A stretch of DNA of 64,000 nucleotides, from the NCBI RefSeq assembly GCF_010730575.1, contig NZ_AP022614.1, positions 558,001 through 622,000 on the forward strand. Direction: 5' to 3'. Positions 56,769-64,000 of this stretch are shown here, piece after piece; within the stretch, counting starts at the first letter, position 1; each line of letters opens with the position of its first letter. The notes below the pieces were generated by a model. That model had not been told where the DNA came from and ran no database searches. It worked only from the letters and a program-made list of their open reading frames with translations. The translations under genes were made by a program, and so were the position numbers. Origin of the DNA: Mycobacterium parmense. GTDB lineage: Bacteria > Actinomycetota > Actinomycetes > Mycobacteriales > Mycobacteriaceae.

Positions 56769-56780
56769 CGGTATATACCG
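56769..56780. promoter_or_regulatory. 12-bp perfect palindrome in the STAS/RsbW divergent promoter region
   Basis: CGGTATATACCG is a perfect 12-bp palindrome 27 bp before the rsbW-like ATG, in the 162-bp gap between the two divergent genes. It is AT-rich in a GC-rich setting. A binding site or an extended promoter core are both possible. Confidence 0.4.
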
Positions 56781-56806
56781 TTCGGCATGCGGGTAGCCGA
56801 GAGGGC

Positions 56807-57259
56807 ATGAGCGATCTCCACGCCGCCGCCGTGCCGGCTCGCACCTATAGGGGACCCGCGGACGCCGGCACCGTCGCGCTTTTCCGTCGGCATTTCCGTG
56901 ACTGGCTGGACGCCCACTTCTTGCTGGACGCGACGCGCGTCAGCGACATCATTCTGGGCACCGACGAGGCGCTGTCGAACTGTGCCGAACACGCGTACCG
57001 CAACAGAGGTGGCCGCGGCGACATGGTCCTCGACATCGCGTACGACCATCAGGACGCGGCGATCGCCGTGTGCGTGACGGACACCGGGTGCTGGATCGAG
57101 CCCGACCCGACGGCGTCGCAGGGCCTGCGCGGGCGGGGCCTGATTCTGATGAACGCCTTGGCCGACGAGTGCACGGTCGACGGCCGCGATGACGGCACGA
57201 CCGTTTGCCTGCGCTATCACCAGTACCTGACCCGGCATCGCGGCATCAAAGCAAGCTGA
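56807..57259 (+). CDS. RsbW-like anti-sigma serine kinase / ATPase
   Basis: A 150-residue GHKL ATPase: N-box DEALSNCAEHAY, the DTG loop and GRGLILM in the lid. Such proteins bind a sigma factor and can be released by an anti-anti-sigma protein. The divergent STAS gene is the obvious partner. No sigma gene is in the window, so the target (SigF by analogy with UsfX) lies elsewhere. A GAGAGG precedes the ATG. Confidence 0.82.
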   Translation: MSDLHAAAVPARTYRGPADAGTVALFRRHFRDWLDAHFLLDATRVSDIILGTDEALSNCAEHAYRNRGGRGDMVLDIAYDHQDAAIAVCVTDTGCWIEPDPTASQGLRGRGLILMNALADECTVDGRDDGTTVCLRYHQYLTRHRGIKAS

Positions 57260-57424
57260 CCTGTCCGGTCTATTCGACCGAAATTTGCTGTGCCGCAACA
57301 CCGTTGAGTCACCTATCGATCATCCACGGGCGTTCGGCGCAGCGGCCTGCAGCGCCAGGGTTGGGGGGTGGGAGAAGAGGGTATCTCCAAGCGGCGGGTC
57401 GGACGTGCGTGGAAAGGTCGTGGG

Positions 57425-59026
57425 GTGATTCGATTCGGCAGCGTTGCCGGGCTGGCCGTCGTGGCCGTCGGGTCGGCGTGCCTGGCGCTGGAGGGGTCGT
57501 GGGCCTGGTGGATTCCGGCGGTGACGGTCGGAGCGCTCGCCGCGCTCGGTGTCTACGATCTGGCGCAACGCAAGCACGCGGTGTTGCGCAACTACCCGGT
57601 GCTGGGCCACATGCGCTACCTGGCGGAGGACATCCGCCCCGAGCTGCAGCAGTACTTCATCGAGCGCAACTTCGACGGGCGACCGTTCGACCGCGACGTG
57701 CGCGCTTTGATCTACGAACGGGCCAAGGGCACCGCAGCCGAGCTGTCGTTCGGTACCGAACGTGATATCCGCGAGATCGGCTACGAATATCTCATCCATT
57801 CGGTCGCGCCGATCGACTCTCCACCGGAACCGCCCCGGGTTCGCATCGGGGGCCCGGATTGCCGTCAGCCTTATCACATCGCGCTGATGAATGTGTCATC
57901 GATGAGCTTTGGCGCCTTGTCCGGCAACGCATTACGAGCACTCAACAACGGCGCGCGTCGCGGCGGGTTCGCTCACGACACCGGTGAGGGCGGCTTGACC
58001 CCCTACCACCTGGGGGGCGCGGACCTGGTCTGGGAGATCGGGTCCGGCTATTTCGGCACCCGGACCAAGGACGGCAGTTTCGATCCCGGCCAGTTCCGGG
58101 AGAAGGCGGCCCACGACGCGGTCAAGTGCATTTCCATCAAGCTCAGCCAGGGCGCGAAGCCGGGCCTCGGCGGAGTGCTGCCGGCGGCCAAGGTCACTCA
58201 GGAGATCGCCGATTACCGCGGCGTTCCGGTGGGCGAGAAATGCGTCAGCCCGGCCGCCCATTCGGCTTTCGGCACACCCCGCGAGTTGGTGCACTTCATC
58301 GCCCGCCTGCGTGAACTCGCCGACGGGAAGCCCGTCGGGTTCAAGCTCTGCGTGGGCTCGAGGATCGACGTGCTCGCGATCTGCAAGGCCATGATCGCCG
58401 AGAACGTCACGCCGGACTTCATCATCGTCGACGGCGCCGAGGGAGGGACGGCCGCGGCCCCGCTGGAGTACGAGGACAACGTCGGGCTGCCCCTGACCGA
58501 CGGGCTGATGACCGTGCACAACGCCTTGGTGGGAACCGGCCTTCGCGACGTGATCAGAATCGGCGCCAGCGGCAAGATCGCCACGGGCACCGACATCGTC
58601 AAACGGCTCATTCAGGGAGCGGACTATACCAATTCGGCACGCTCGATGATGATGGCGCTCGGTTGCATTCAAGCCCAGCGGTGTCACACCAATGAGTGCC
58701 CCGTCGGGGTCGCGACCCAGGACCCGCGACGCGCACGCGCTCTCGACGTTGCCGACAAGAGCGAGCGGGTCTACCGCTACCAACACGCCACGGTCGCCGA
58801 AGCGATGCGGCTGATGGCCTCGCTGGGGGTCGACGACCCCGCCCTGCTTTCGCCGCACATGCTGCGCAAGAGGATCACGGCCACCGAGCACCGTTCGTAC
58901 GCCGAGCTTTACACGTGGCTTCCGTCCCGCGCGCTGCTCGACGATGCGGCGCCCGACTGGCGCTGTGATTGGACGGCCGCCGATCCCGATTCGTTCGCGC
59001 CCGCCGGCCTGGCTCGGCACGGTTGA
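57425..59026 (+). CDS. FMN-binding glutamate synthase family protein
   Basis: A 533-residue protein with one or two N-terminal transmembrane helices and a large glutamate-synthase central (FMN) domain. The landmarks are SSMSFGALSGNAL, HDTGEGGLTPYH, DFIIVDGAEGGTAAAP, RIGASGKIATGTDI and the cysteine-rich IQAQRCHTNECPVGVATQDP, which binds an iron-sulfur cluster. It lacks the GltB amidotransferase domain, so it is not a full glutamate synthase; the substrate of these membrane-linked homologues is unknown. The GTG at 57425 has GGAAAGG before it; 57368 is another possible start. Confidence 0.83.
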   Translation: MIRFGSVAGLAVVAVGSACLALEGSWAWWIPAVTVGALAALGVYDLAQRKHAVLRNYPVLGHMRYLAEDIRPELQQYFIERNFDGRPFDRDVRALIYERAKGTAAELSFGTERDIREIGYEYLIHSVAPIDSPPEPPRVRIGGPDCRQPYHIALMNVSSMSFGALSGNALRALNNGARRGGFAHDTGEGGLTPYHLGGADLVWEIGSGYFGTRTKDGSFDPGQFREKAAHDAVKCISIKLSQGAKPGLGGVLPAAKVTQEIADYRGVPVGEKCVSPAAHSAFGTPRELVHFIARLRELADGKPVGFKLCVGSRIDVLAICKAMIAENVTPDFIIVDGAEGGTAAAPLEYEDNVGLPLTDGLMTVHNALVGTGLRDVIRIGASGKIATGTDIVKRLIQGADYTNSARSMMMALGCIQAQRCHTNECPVGVATQDPRRARALDVADKSERVYRYQHATVAEAMRLMASLGVDDPALLSPHMLRKRITATEHRSYAELYTWLPSRALLDDAAPDWRCDWTAADPDSFAPAGLARHG

Positions 59027-59095
59027 CCGCGACGAGGCCAGCCGACGTCGCCGCAACGATGGGCGCAATGCGCCTTGCAGCGCTTCGGACACTTG

Positions 59096-60766
59096 TCAAG
59101 GCCGCGACGCCGAAACCTGTCCCGCGATAGCCCTCTTGTCGACCTTGCCGACCGGCGTGGTGGGCAGGGCCGCCATGGCGACCAGCACATCGGGGCGCGT
59201 GTGCGCGGCCACGCCGCGCCCGTCGAGGTGGGCGTTCAACTCCGGCAGCGTCATTGGTGGGCCCCTGAAAACGACGGCGGCGCAGATCTTTTCCCCGAGT
59301 AAGGGGTCGGGCAGCGGCACCGCGGCGGCCGAGTGGACGCGCGGATGGCTCAGTATCTGCTCCTCGAGGTCCGCCGCGGAGATCGTCTCGCCGGCCCGGC
59401 AGATGACGTCTTTCACGCGACCGGTGACCACCAGGTAGCCGTCGTCCCGGCGGCGCACCAGGTCGCCGCTGCGATAGAACCCCTTGTTATCGAAGCAGCG
59501 CGCGTTGTCGCGTTCGGCGCGGAAGTAGCCGTTGAACGTGTAGGGCCCGCGCACCAGCAGTTCGCCCTGCTCCCCGCGCGCCACCGGTCGGCCGTCGTCG
59601 TCGACGATGCGCAGTTCGTCGTCCTCGCACAGCGGTCGGCCCTGGGTGTGGTCGAGTACCTCGGGTGGATCGTCGAGACGGGTGTAGTTCAGCAGGCCCT
59701 CGGCCATCCCGAATACCTGTTGCAGGCCCGGCGTCAGCGCTTCGCGGACCCGTCGCGCGTCGTCGGGCTCCAACTTCGATCCGCCGACTTGCAACAGCCG
59801 CAACGACTTCGGCGTCACCGGTTCCCACTCGCACGCTTGCGCCCACAGTTTGGCCAGCGCGGGGACCAGCGCCGTGATCGTGACGCCGTGTCGTTCGATG
59901 GTGGCGAAGGCGGCCTCCGGGCTGGGGTCGGTGCCGAACACGGTGGTCGCGCCGACGCTCATCGCACCGAGCAGGCCGGGACAGGCCAGCGGGAAGTTGT
60001 GTGCGGCGGGCAGGGACACGAGATACACGTCGTCGCCGGTCATTCGGCACAGCCGGGCGCTGGCGGTGGCGTTGTAGACGTAGTCGTCATGGGTGCGCGG
60101 GATCAGCTTCGGCGCCCCGGTGGTGCCGCCCGACACCAGCAGCAACGCGGGGGAGCCGGTGTCGACGGTGACCTCGGGCGCGTCACCGCAGGGCAGCCCC
60201 GACCAGGCGACGAAGGGCCCGGGGTCACCGTCGACGACGACGTGGCTCAGCTGCGGGTGCAGCGCCACCAGCTGCTGTGCCATCGCGCGGTAGTCGAACC
60301 CGCCCGATCCATCCGTGATGACCAATCCGACCGCGCCGCTGACCTGCGCGAAGCGGTCCAATTCGGCCAGCCGGTGGCCCGGCAGGCACAGCACCGGGAT
60401 CGCGCCGGCGCGCAGCAGGCCGAACAGCGCGACCGCGAACCGGCACGAATTCGGCAGTTGCAGCAGCACCCGGTCGGTGGGTGCGATGCCGAGTGCGGCG
60501 AAGCCGCCGGCCGTCCGCCGCACCAGTTCGTCGAGCTCGCGGTAGGTGTGGCTGGTGACGGTGTCCACCACGGCCACCCGGTCGGGCCACGTGGCCGCCG
60601 CGCGCCGCAGCAGCGAGTCGACGGTGCGGCCGGTCCAATACCCGGCGGCCCGGTAGCGGGCGGCCCGTTCCTCGGGGAAGGGGAGGAACCCGTCCGGCGA
60701 CGGGGGAGCGTTATCTGGCACCTCGGGAACTCCGTCCGGAGCAGGCGTGTCCTGCCGATCCGACAT
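59096..60766 (-). CDS. mbtA: Salicyl-AMP ligase MbtA
   Basis: A 556-residue adenylating enzyme that activates salicylate and loads it on MbtB for mycobactin synthesis. It shows the AMP-binding core LLLVSGGTTGAPKLIPRTHDDY, VFGMAEGLLN, YRSGDLVRRRDDG and the C-terminal catalytic lysine region VGKVDKRAI. The ATG at 60766 stands 5 nt after TACGCT, compatible with a leaderless transcript, and the IdeR box is 19 bp upstream. In M. tuberculosis mbtA is divergent from mbtB; here it is divergent from mbtG. Homologue of Rv2384. Confidence 0.95.
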   Translation of the reverse strand: MSDRQDTPAPDGVPEVPDNAPPSPDGFLPFPEERAARYRAAGYWTGRTVDSLLRRAAATWPDRVAVVDTVTSHTYRELDELVRRTAGGFAALGIAPTDRVLLQLPNSCRFAVALFGLLRAGAIPVLCLPGHRLAELDRFAQVSGAVGLVITDGSGGFDYRAMAQQLVALHPQLSHVVVDGDPGPFVAWSGLPCGDAPEVTVDTGSPALLLVSGGTTGAPKLIPRTHDDYVYNATASARLCRMTGDDVYLVSLPAAHNFPLACPGLLGAMSVGATTVFGTDPSPEAAFATIERHGVTITALVPALAKLWAQACEWEPVTPKSLRLLQVGGSKLEPDDARRVREALTPGLQQVFGMAEGLLNYTRLDDPPEVLDHTQGRPLCEDDELRIVDDDGRPVARGEQGELLVRGPYTFNGYFRAERDNARCFDNKGFYRSGDLVRRRDDGYLVVTGRVKDVICRAGETISAADLEEQILSHPRVHSAAAVPLPDPLLGEKICAAVVFRGPPMTLPELNAHLDGRGVAAHTRPDVLVAMAALPTTPVGKVDKRAIAGQVSASRP

Positions 60767-60784
60767 AGGGTAGCGTACGGAAAG

Positions 60785-60803
60785 TTAGGGAAGCCTGAGC
60801 TAA
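60785..60803. promoter_or_regulatory. Predicted IdeR iron box between mbtA and mbtG
   Basis: TTAGGGAAGCCTGAGCTAA agrees with TTAGGTTAGGCTAACCTAA at 14 of 19 positions, with both ends intact. It lies in the 141-bp divergent promoter region, 19 bp from the mbtA start and 105 bp from mbtG, so IdeR could repress both when iron is plentiful. Confidence 0.75.
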
Positions 60804-60907
60804 TCTGATCGACGGAGGTGGGCTGTGGGTGGCGCGTCATTCGCCGGTGACCCGGCGGACGAGGTAGGCCACTTGCCGCCCCGCGAACAGGCTCAGGAGG
60901 CGGGGCG

Positions 60908-62200
60908 ATGAGCGGGAGGCTCGCGGTCGTAGGCGCCGGGGCAAAAGCGGTCGCGGTGGCCGCGAAGGCGGCGGTGCTGCGCGACATGGGCGTCGATGTT
61001 CCCGACGTGGTGGCGCTCGAACGCTCCGGTGTGGCCGCGAACTGGCGTGCCGGCGGCGGCTGGACGGACGGGCGCCAACGACTGGGCACCAGTCCCGAAA
61101 AGGACGTCGGTTTCCCCTACCGGTCCGGCCTGGTGCCCGGCCGCGACGCCGACGTCGACGAACGGATGATGCGGTTCAGCTGGCAGTCCTACCTGGTCGC
61201 CACCGACCAGTTCGTCGGCTGGATCGACCGCGGCAGGCCCGCGCCCACGCACGAATCGTGGGCCGGGTACCTGCGCTGGGTCGCCGACGTGTCGGGCCTC
61301 GACGTCGTTCGCGGCGAGGTGGTTCGGATCGAGGTGGACGAATCGCGATGGATATTGCACACCCGCGAGGCGAGGCTGGCGGCGGACACGGTGATGATCA
61401 CCGGCCCGGGCCAGCCGGATCGGTCGATGCTATCCGGCGATCCGCGGGTTTTGTCGATCGCGCAGTTCTGGCAGCGGGCCGGCGGCCACGACCGCATCGT
61501 CGCCGACAGTGTCGCGGTCATCGGCGGCGGCGAGACAGCGGCGTCGATCCTCAATGAGCTTTTCCATCACCGGGTTTCGGCGATCACGGCGATATCGCCG
61601 CAGGCGACCCTGTTCACTCGCGGCGAGGGTTTCTTCGAGAATTCGCTGTTCTCCGATCCCACCGGGTGGCGTAGCCTGACCCAGGCGGAACGGCGCGACT
61701 GCATCGCCCGTACCGACCGGGGCGTGTTCTCCGCGCGGGTCCAGGAGTCGCTGCTGGCCGACGAGCGGATCAAACACCAGCGGGGGCGGGTGGCGCGGGT
61801 GGCCGACCGCGACAACCGGATCTGGATCACGTTGCGCACGGACAACTGTGGCGAACCGCTCGAAACGCTGCACCGGTTCGACCTCGTCATCGATGGATCC
61901 GGCGCCGACCCGCTGTGGTTCCTGCCGCTGCTGAGTCCCGCCGCGCTCGATGTCCTCGAGGTGGGGCTGGGCGGCCCGGTGACCTGTGAGCGACTGGAGG
62001 AATCGATCGGCCCCGACCTGGCCGTGGCCAACGTCGTCCCGCGCCTGGTGCTGCCCAACCTCTCCGGCGTCAACGAGGGCCCGGGATTCCCGAATCTCAG
62101 CTGCCTGGGACTGCTGTCCGACCGCGTCATCGGCGCCCAGCTGGGAGTCGCCGCCGCCGACCGGTCGAGGAAGAGAAGCGGTGAGTATCAATCGGTTTGA
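60908..62200 (+). CDS. mbtG: Mycobactin lysine N6-hydroxylase MbtG
   Basis: A 430-residue FAD/NADPH monooxygenase that hydroxylates the lysine side chains whose hydroxamates bind iron in mycobactin. N-terminal AVVGAGAKAVAVAAKA, GGWTDGRQRLGTSPEKDVGFPY, VAVIGGGETAASILNELF and the long ISPQATLFTRGEGFFENS block match M. tuberculosis MbtG strongly. A strong AGGAGG (60895-60900) precedes the ATG. It is normally the sixth gene after mbtB; here it stands between mbtA and mbtD, divergent from mbtA and convergent with mbtD. Confidence 0.95.
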   Translation: MSGRLAVVGAGAKAVAVAAKAAVLRDMGVDVPDVVALERSGVAANWRAGGGWTDGRQRLGTSPEKDVGFPYRSGLVPGRDADVDERMMRFSWQSYLVATDQFVGWIDRGRPAPTHESWAGYLRWVADVSGLDVVRGEVVRIEVDESRWILHTREARLAADTVMITGPGQPDRSMLSGDPRVLSIAQFWQRAGGHDRIVADSVAVIGGGETAASILNELFHHRVSAITAISPQATLFTRGEGFFENSLFSDPTGWRSLTQAERRDCIARTDRGVFSARVQESLLADERIKHQRGRVARVADRDNRIWITLRTDNCGEPLETLHRFDLVIDGSGADPLWFLPLLSPAALDVLEVGLGGPVTCERLEESIGPDLAVANVVPRLVLPNLSGVNEGPGFPNLSCLGLLSDRVIGAQLGVAAADRSRKRSGEYQSV

Positions 62201-62265
62201 CGGATCCGATCGCCACCGGCGCTGACTGGTCGGACCGTGCGCACGGGGCCGTCGTGGCCCACCGG

Positions 62266-64000
62266 TCAGCTCCGTAGCCGTGCGGCGACGTCCGCGATGG
62301 ACGCGCCGCCGAGCAGGTCGGCGACCTCGAGGTCGTGGCCGAATTCGAGCTTGACGCGGCGGCGTAATTCCAGCGCCTGCAACGAATCCAGGCCGATCGC
62401 CACCATGGGGGCTTCCGCGTCGATCGTCTCCGTGCGCTCGACACCGATGGCCTGAGCGACCAGCTTCACCAACCGCTGCGACGGCTCGACGTCCGCGGCC
62501 GGGACGGCCGGCTCGTGGTCGGGCATGTCGTCCGGGGACGCCAGTGCGGACAGCAACGAGGCGCGCCCGCACGTCTCGAGCACCGACCGGGCCCGGTCCA
62601 GATCGAAGGCCGCCACCACGACATTGCCGTGGTGATCGGCCATTCCCAGTCCCAGCGCGTCGGGGGACGTCATCGGGTACAAGCCCGTCACCGACAGCTG
62701 CGCGGTGCCGGGGGAATCGGGGACGAAGGTGACCGCCCACTGCCCCCACTGCACCGAGACGCAGTCCACACCGTCGACCCGCAGCCGCTGCGCCATGGCG
62801 TCGAGCATCCGGTTGGCCGCGGCGTAGGCGATCAGCCCGCGGCCACCGACGTTAGCCGCGATCGAGGAACACAGGACGACGCGGCAGTCGTCGGTGCGCG
62901 GGAACGTCGCCAACACCCGCTCGAGGCCGACGACCTTGGCGCGCAGGGCGTCTTTCATCGTGGCGGCGGCGAGGTGGTCCAGCTCCGCGCCCGAATAGCC
63001 CACTGCCGCATGGACGATCAGGTCGGCCGGCGTGTCGCGGTGCCGGTCGGCCAACGCCGCCACAGCCGCCGGGTCGGCCACGTCGCACCGGGTCACCTCG
63101 ATGCGTGTCGGGGTCTGCGCACCGATCCGCCGCAGCCGGTCCGCGACCGCCCGGCCCCCACCCGACCGGCTCACCAGGGTGATTCGCCGCGCCTGGCGGC
63201 GGGCGAAGTGGTCACAGAACTCGAGGCCCAGGTTCCCGGTCCCACCGATGATCAGCACATGGTCGGGCGCAGCGCCGTACGCGGTTTGCGGGGGCAGCCG
63301 CTGTTGCACAACGCGTTTGGCGTACAGGCCGCCGCCGCGCAGTGCCAGCTCCGACTCGCCGGCGGTGTGCAGCGAGGTGAGGACGGTGACCGCGGCAGCG
63401 GGCGACATCGCCGCGGCATCCAGATCGAGGTGCCGGAAACGCACGCCCGGGTGTTCGGCGCCGATGCACCGAAAGCCCGCGCTCGCGGCGGCGTGCACCG
63501 GATCCGGCGGCGGATCGCCGGCGACGGCCTCGGCGCCCACCGTCACCAGCCAGCATTCGGTGATCGTCTCGGTCAGCCCCGGCCACCACGCGCGTTCGGC
63601 GAAGAACGTCGCCACCGCGTCCGCCGCGGCCGAGACGTCGAGCTCCGGTGACGGCGGAACCAGGATGACCAGGGTGTCCAGACCCTCTGTGGTACCCCCA
63701 GTTTCGATGTCGACGGGACGGGCCGTGGCGCCGATGTCCCCGGCGGCGGCGCACAGGGCGCCGGCCAGCCCGGCGCAGGCCCCGGTGTGGTCGACGATCC
63801 CGATGGTTCGCGGCGCAAGCAGGGAGCGGTGCGAAAGCCGAACCCACTCTTCGGCGAGCAGCTTTGGCCCCGCAGCTTCGGCCGCCGCGACCGGCTCGTC
63901 CGCCGCGGCCGCCGGCCTCACGCGCCGCGGCAGGACCTCGTCGTAGGGCAGCCACAGCTTGGTCTCGTTCATGACGGTGTTGGGGAAGTCGCGCAACGGC
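62266..64000 (-). CDS. mbtD: Polyketide synthase MbtD, C-terminal part (KR and ACP)
   Basis: The gene enters from beyond the right edge; about 578 codons are visible. A ketoreductase is seen with cofactor motif IIGGTGNLGLEF and catalytic block CSSIAANVGGRGLIAYAAANRMLD, then an acyl carrier domain with phosphopantetheine serine in MVAIGLDSLQALEL. M. tuberculosis MbtD is about 1004 residues, so roughly the first two-fifths lie outside. With MbtC it makes the short hydroxy-acid piece of mycobactin. The frame is open through position 64000, so no start is placed. Confidence 0.9.
   Translation of the reverse strand, partial: PLRDFPNTVMNETKLWLPYDEVLPRRVRPAAAADEPVAAAEAAGPKLLAEEWVRLSHRSLLAPRTIGIVDHTGACAGLAGALCAAAGDIGATARPVDIETGGTTEGLDTLVILVPPSPELDVSAAADAVATFFAERAWWPGLTETITECWLVTVGAEAVAGDPPPDPVHAAASAGFRCIGAEHPGVRFRHLDLDAAAMSPAAAVTVLTSLHTAGESELALRGGGLYAKRVVQQRLPPQTAYGAAPDHVLIIGGTGNLGLEFCDHFARRQARRITLVSRSGGGRAVADRLRRIGAQTPTRIEVTRCDVADPAAVAALADRHRDTPADLIVHAAVGYSGAELDHLAAATMKDALRAKVVGLERVLATFPRTDDCRVVLCSSIAANVGGRGLIAYAAANRMLDAMAQRLRVDGVDCVSVQWGQWAVTFVPDSPGTAQLSVTGLYPMTSPDALGLGMADHHGNVVVAAFDLDRARSVLETCGRASLLSALASPDDMPDHEPAVPAADVEPSQRLVKLVAQAIGVERTETIDAEAPMVAIGLDSLQALELRRRVKLEFGHDLEVADLLGGASIADVAARLRS

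Overview
The window is high-GC mycobacterial chromosome. Supporting this are MmpL, PapA, WhiB and mycobactin (mbt) genes, mycothiol-type enzymes, leaderless starts, and a core gene order that matches M. tuberculosis Rv2415c to Rv2386c run in reverse (comEA, comEC, holA, rpsT, Rv2411c-Rv2409c, rnz, Rv2406c, Rv2405, lepA, lppR, Rv2402, subI-cysTWA, cysH-sirA, hemN, Rv2387, mbtI). Several M. tuberculosis genes of that interval (PE24, PE_PGRS41, ggtB, rpfD) are absent, which suggests a non-tuberculous species. I do not name one.

Layout. (1) 0-13.2 kb: start of an mmpL10-like exporter, papA3 and a divergent 3704-residue bimodular PKS. This matches the trehalose polyphleate (TPP) locus of other mycobacteria. 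(2) 13.2-15.9 kb: a paired acyl-CoA dehydrogenase operon followed by a 5'-damaged PPOX/F420-type gene. (3) 16-19.8 kb: competence and replication genes, then rpsT. (4) 19.9-26.7 kb: an ATP-grasp/alpha-E/transglutaminase operon, a MarR-controlled membrane protein, RNase Z, a CBS protein and a PemK-like protein. (5) 26.8-33.2 kb: lepA, lppR, trehalase, an FAD monooxygenase and small membrane proteins. (6) 33.3-39.9 kb: sulfate assimilation, convergent subI-cysT-cysW-cysA and sirA-cysH. Each operon is preceded by a leaderless short ORF rich in cysteine codons, a likely cysteine-sensing attenuator. (7) 40-43.9 kb: hemN/hemW and two tandem SbtA-like permeases. (8) 44.3-64 kb: mycobactin genes mbtI, mbtA, mbtG and the 3' part of mbtD, with two predicted IdeR boxes. 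They are split by about 13 kb holding desA1, a mymA-like monooxygenase operon, a 13E12/DUF222 HNH gene, a decayed SDR gene, a WhiB4-like protein, an RsfA-like STAS protein, an RsbW-like kinase and a glutamate-synthase-like protein.

How the parts work together: the left end would make and export a polyunsaturated acylated trehalose. The centre imports sulfate and reduces it to sulfide under proposed translational control by cysteine. The right end makes the salicylate-capped siderophore mycobactin under iron control, from a locus whose gene order differs from M. tuberculosis. Most promising for follow-up are the paired Cys-rich upstream ORFs, the TPP synthase with one missing dehydratase, the rearranged mbtA/mbtG promoter, the redox-type STAS/WhiB/RsbW cluster, the two MarR operators and two previously hidden pseudogenes.
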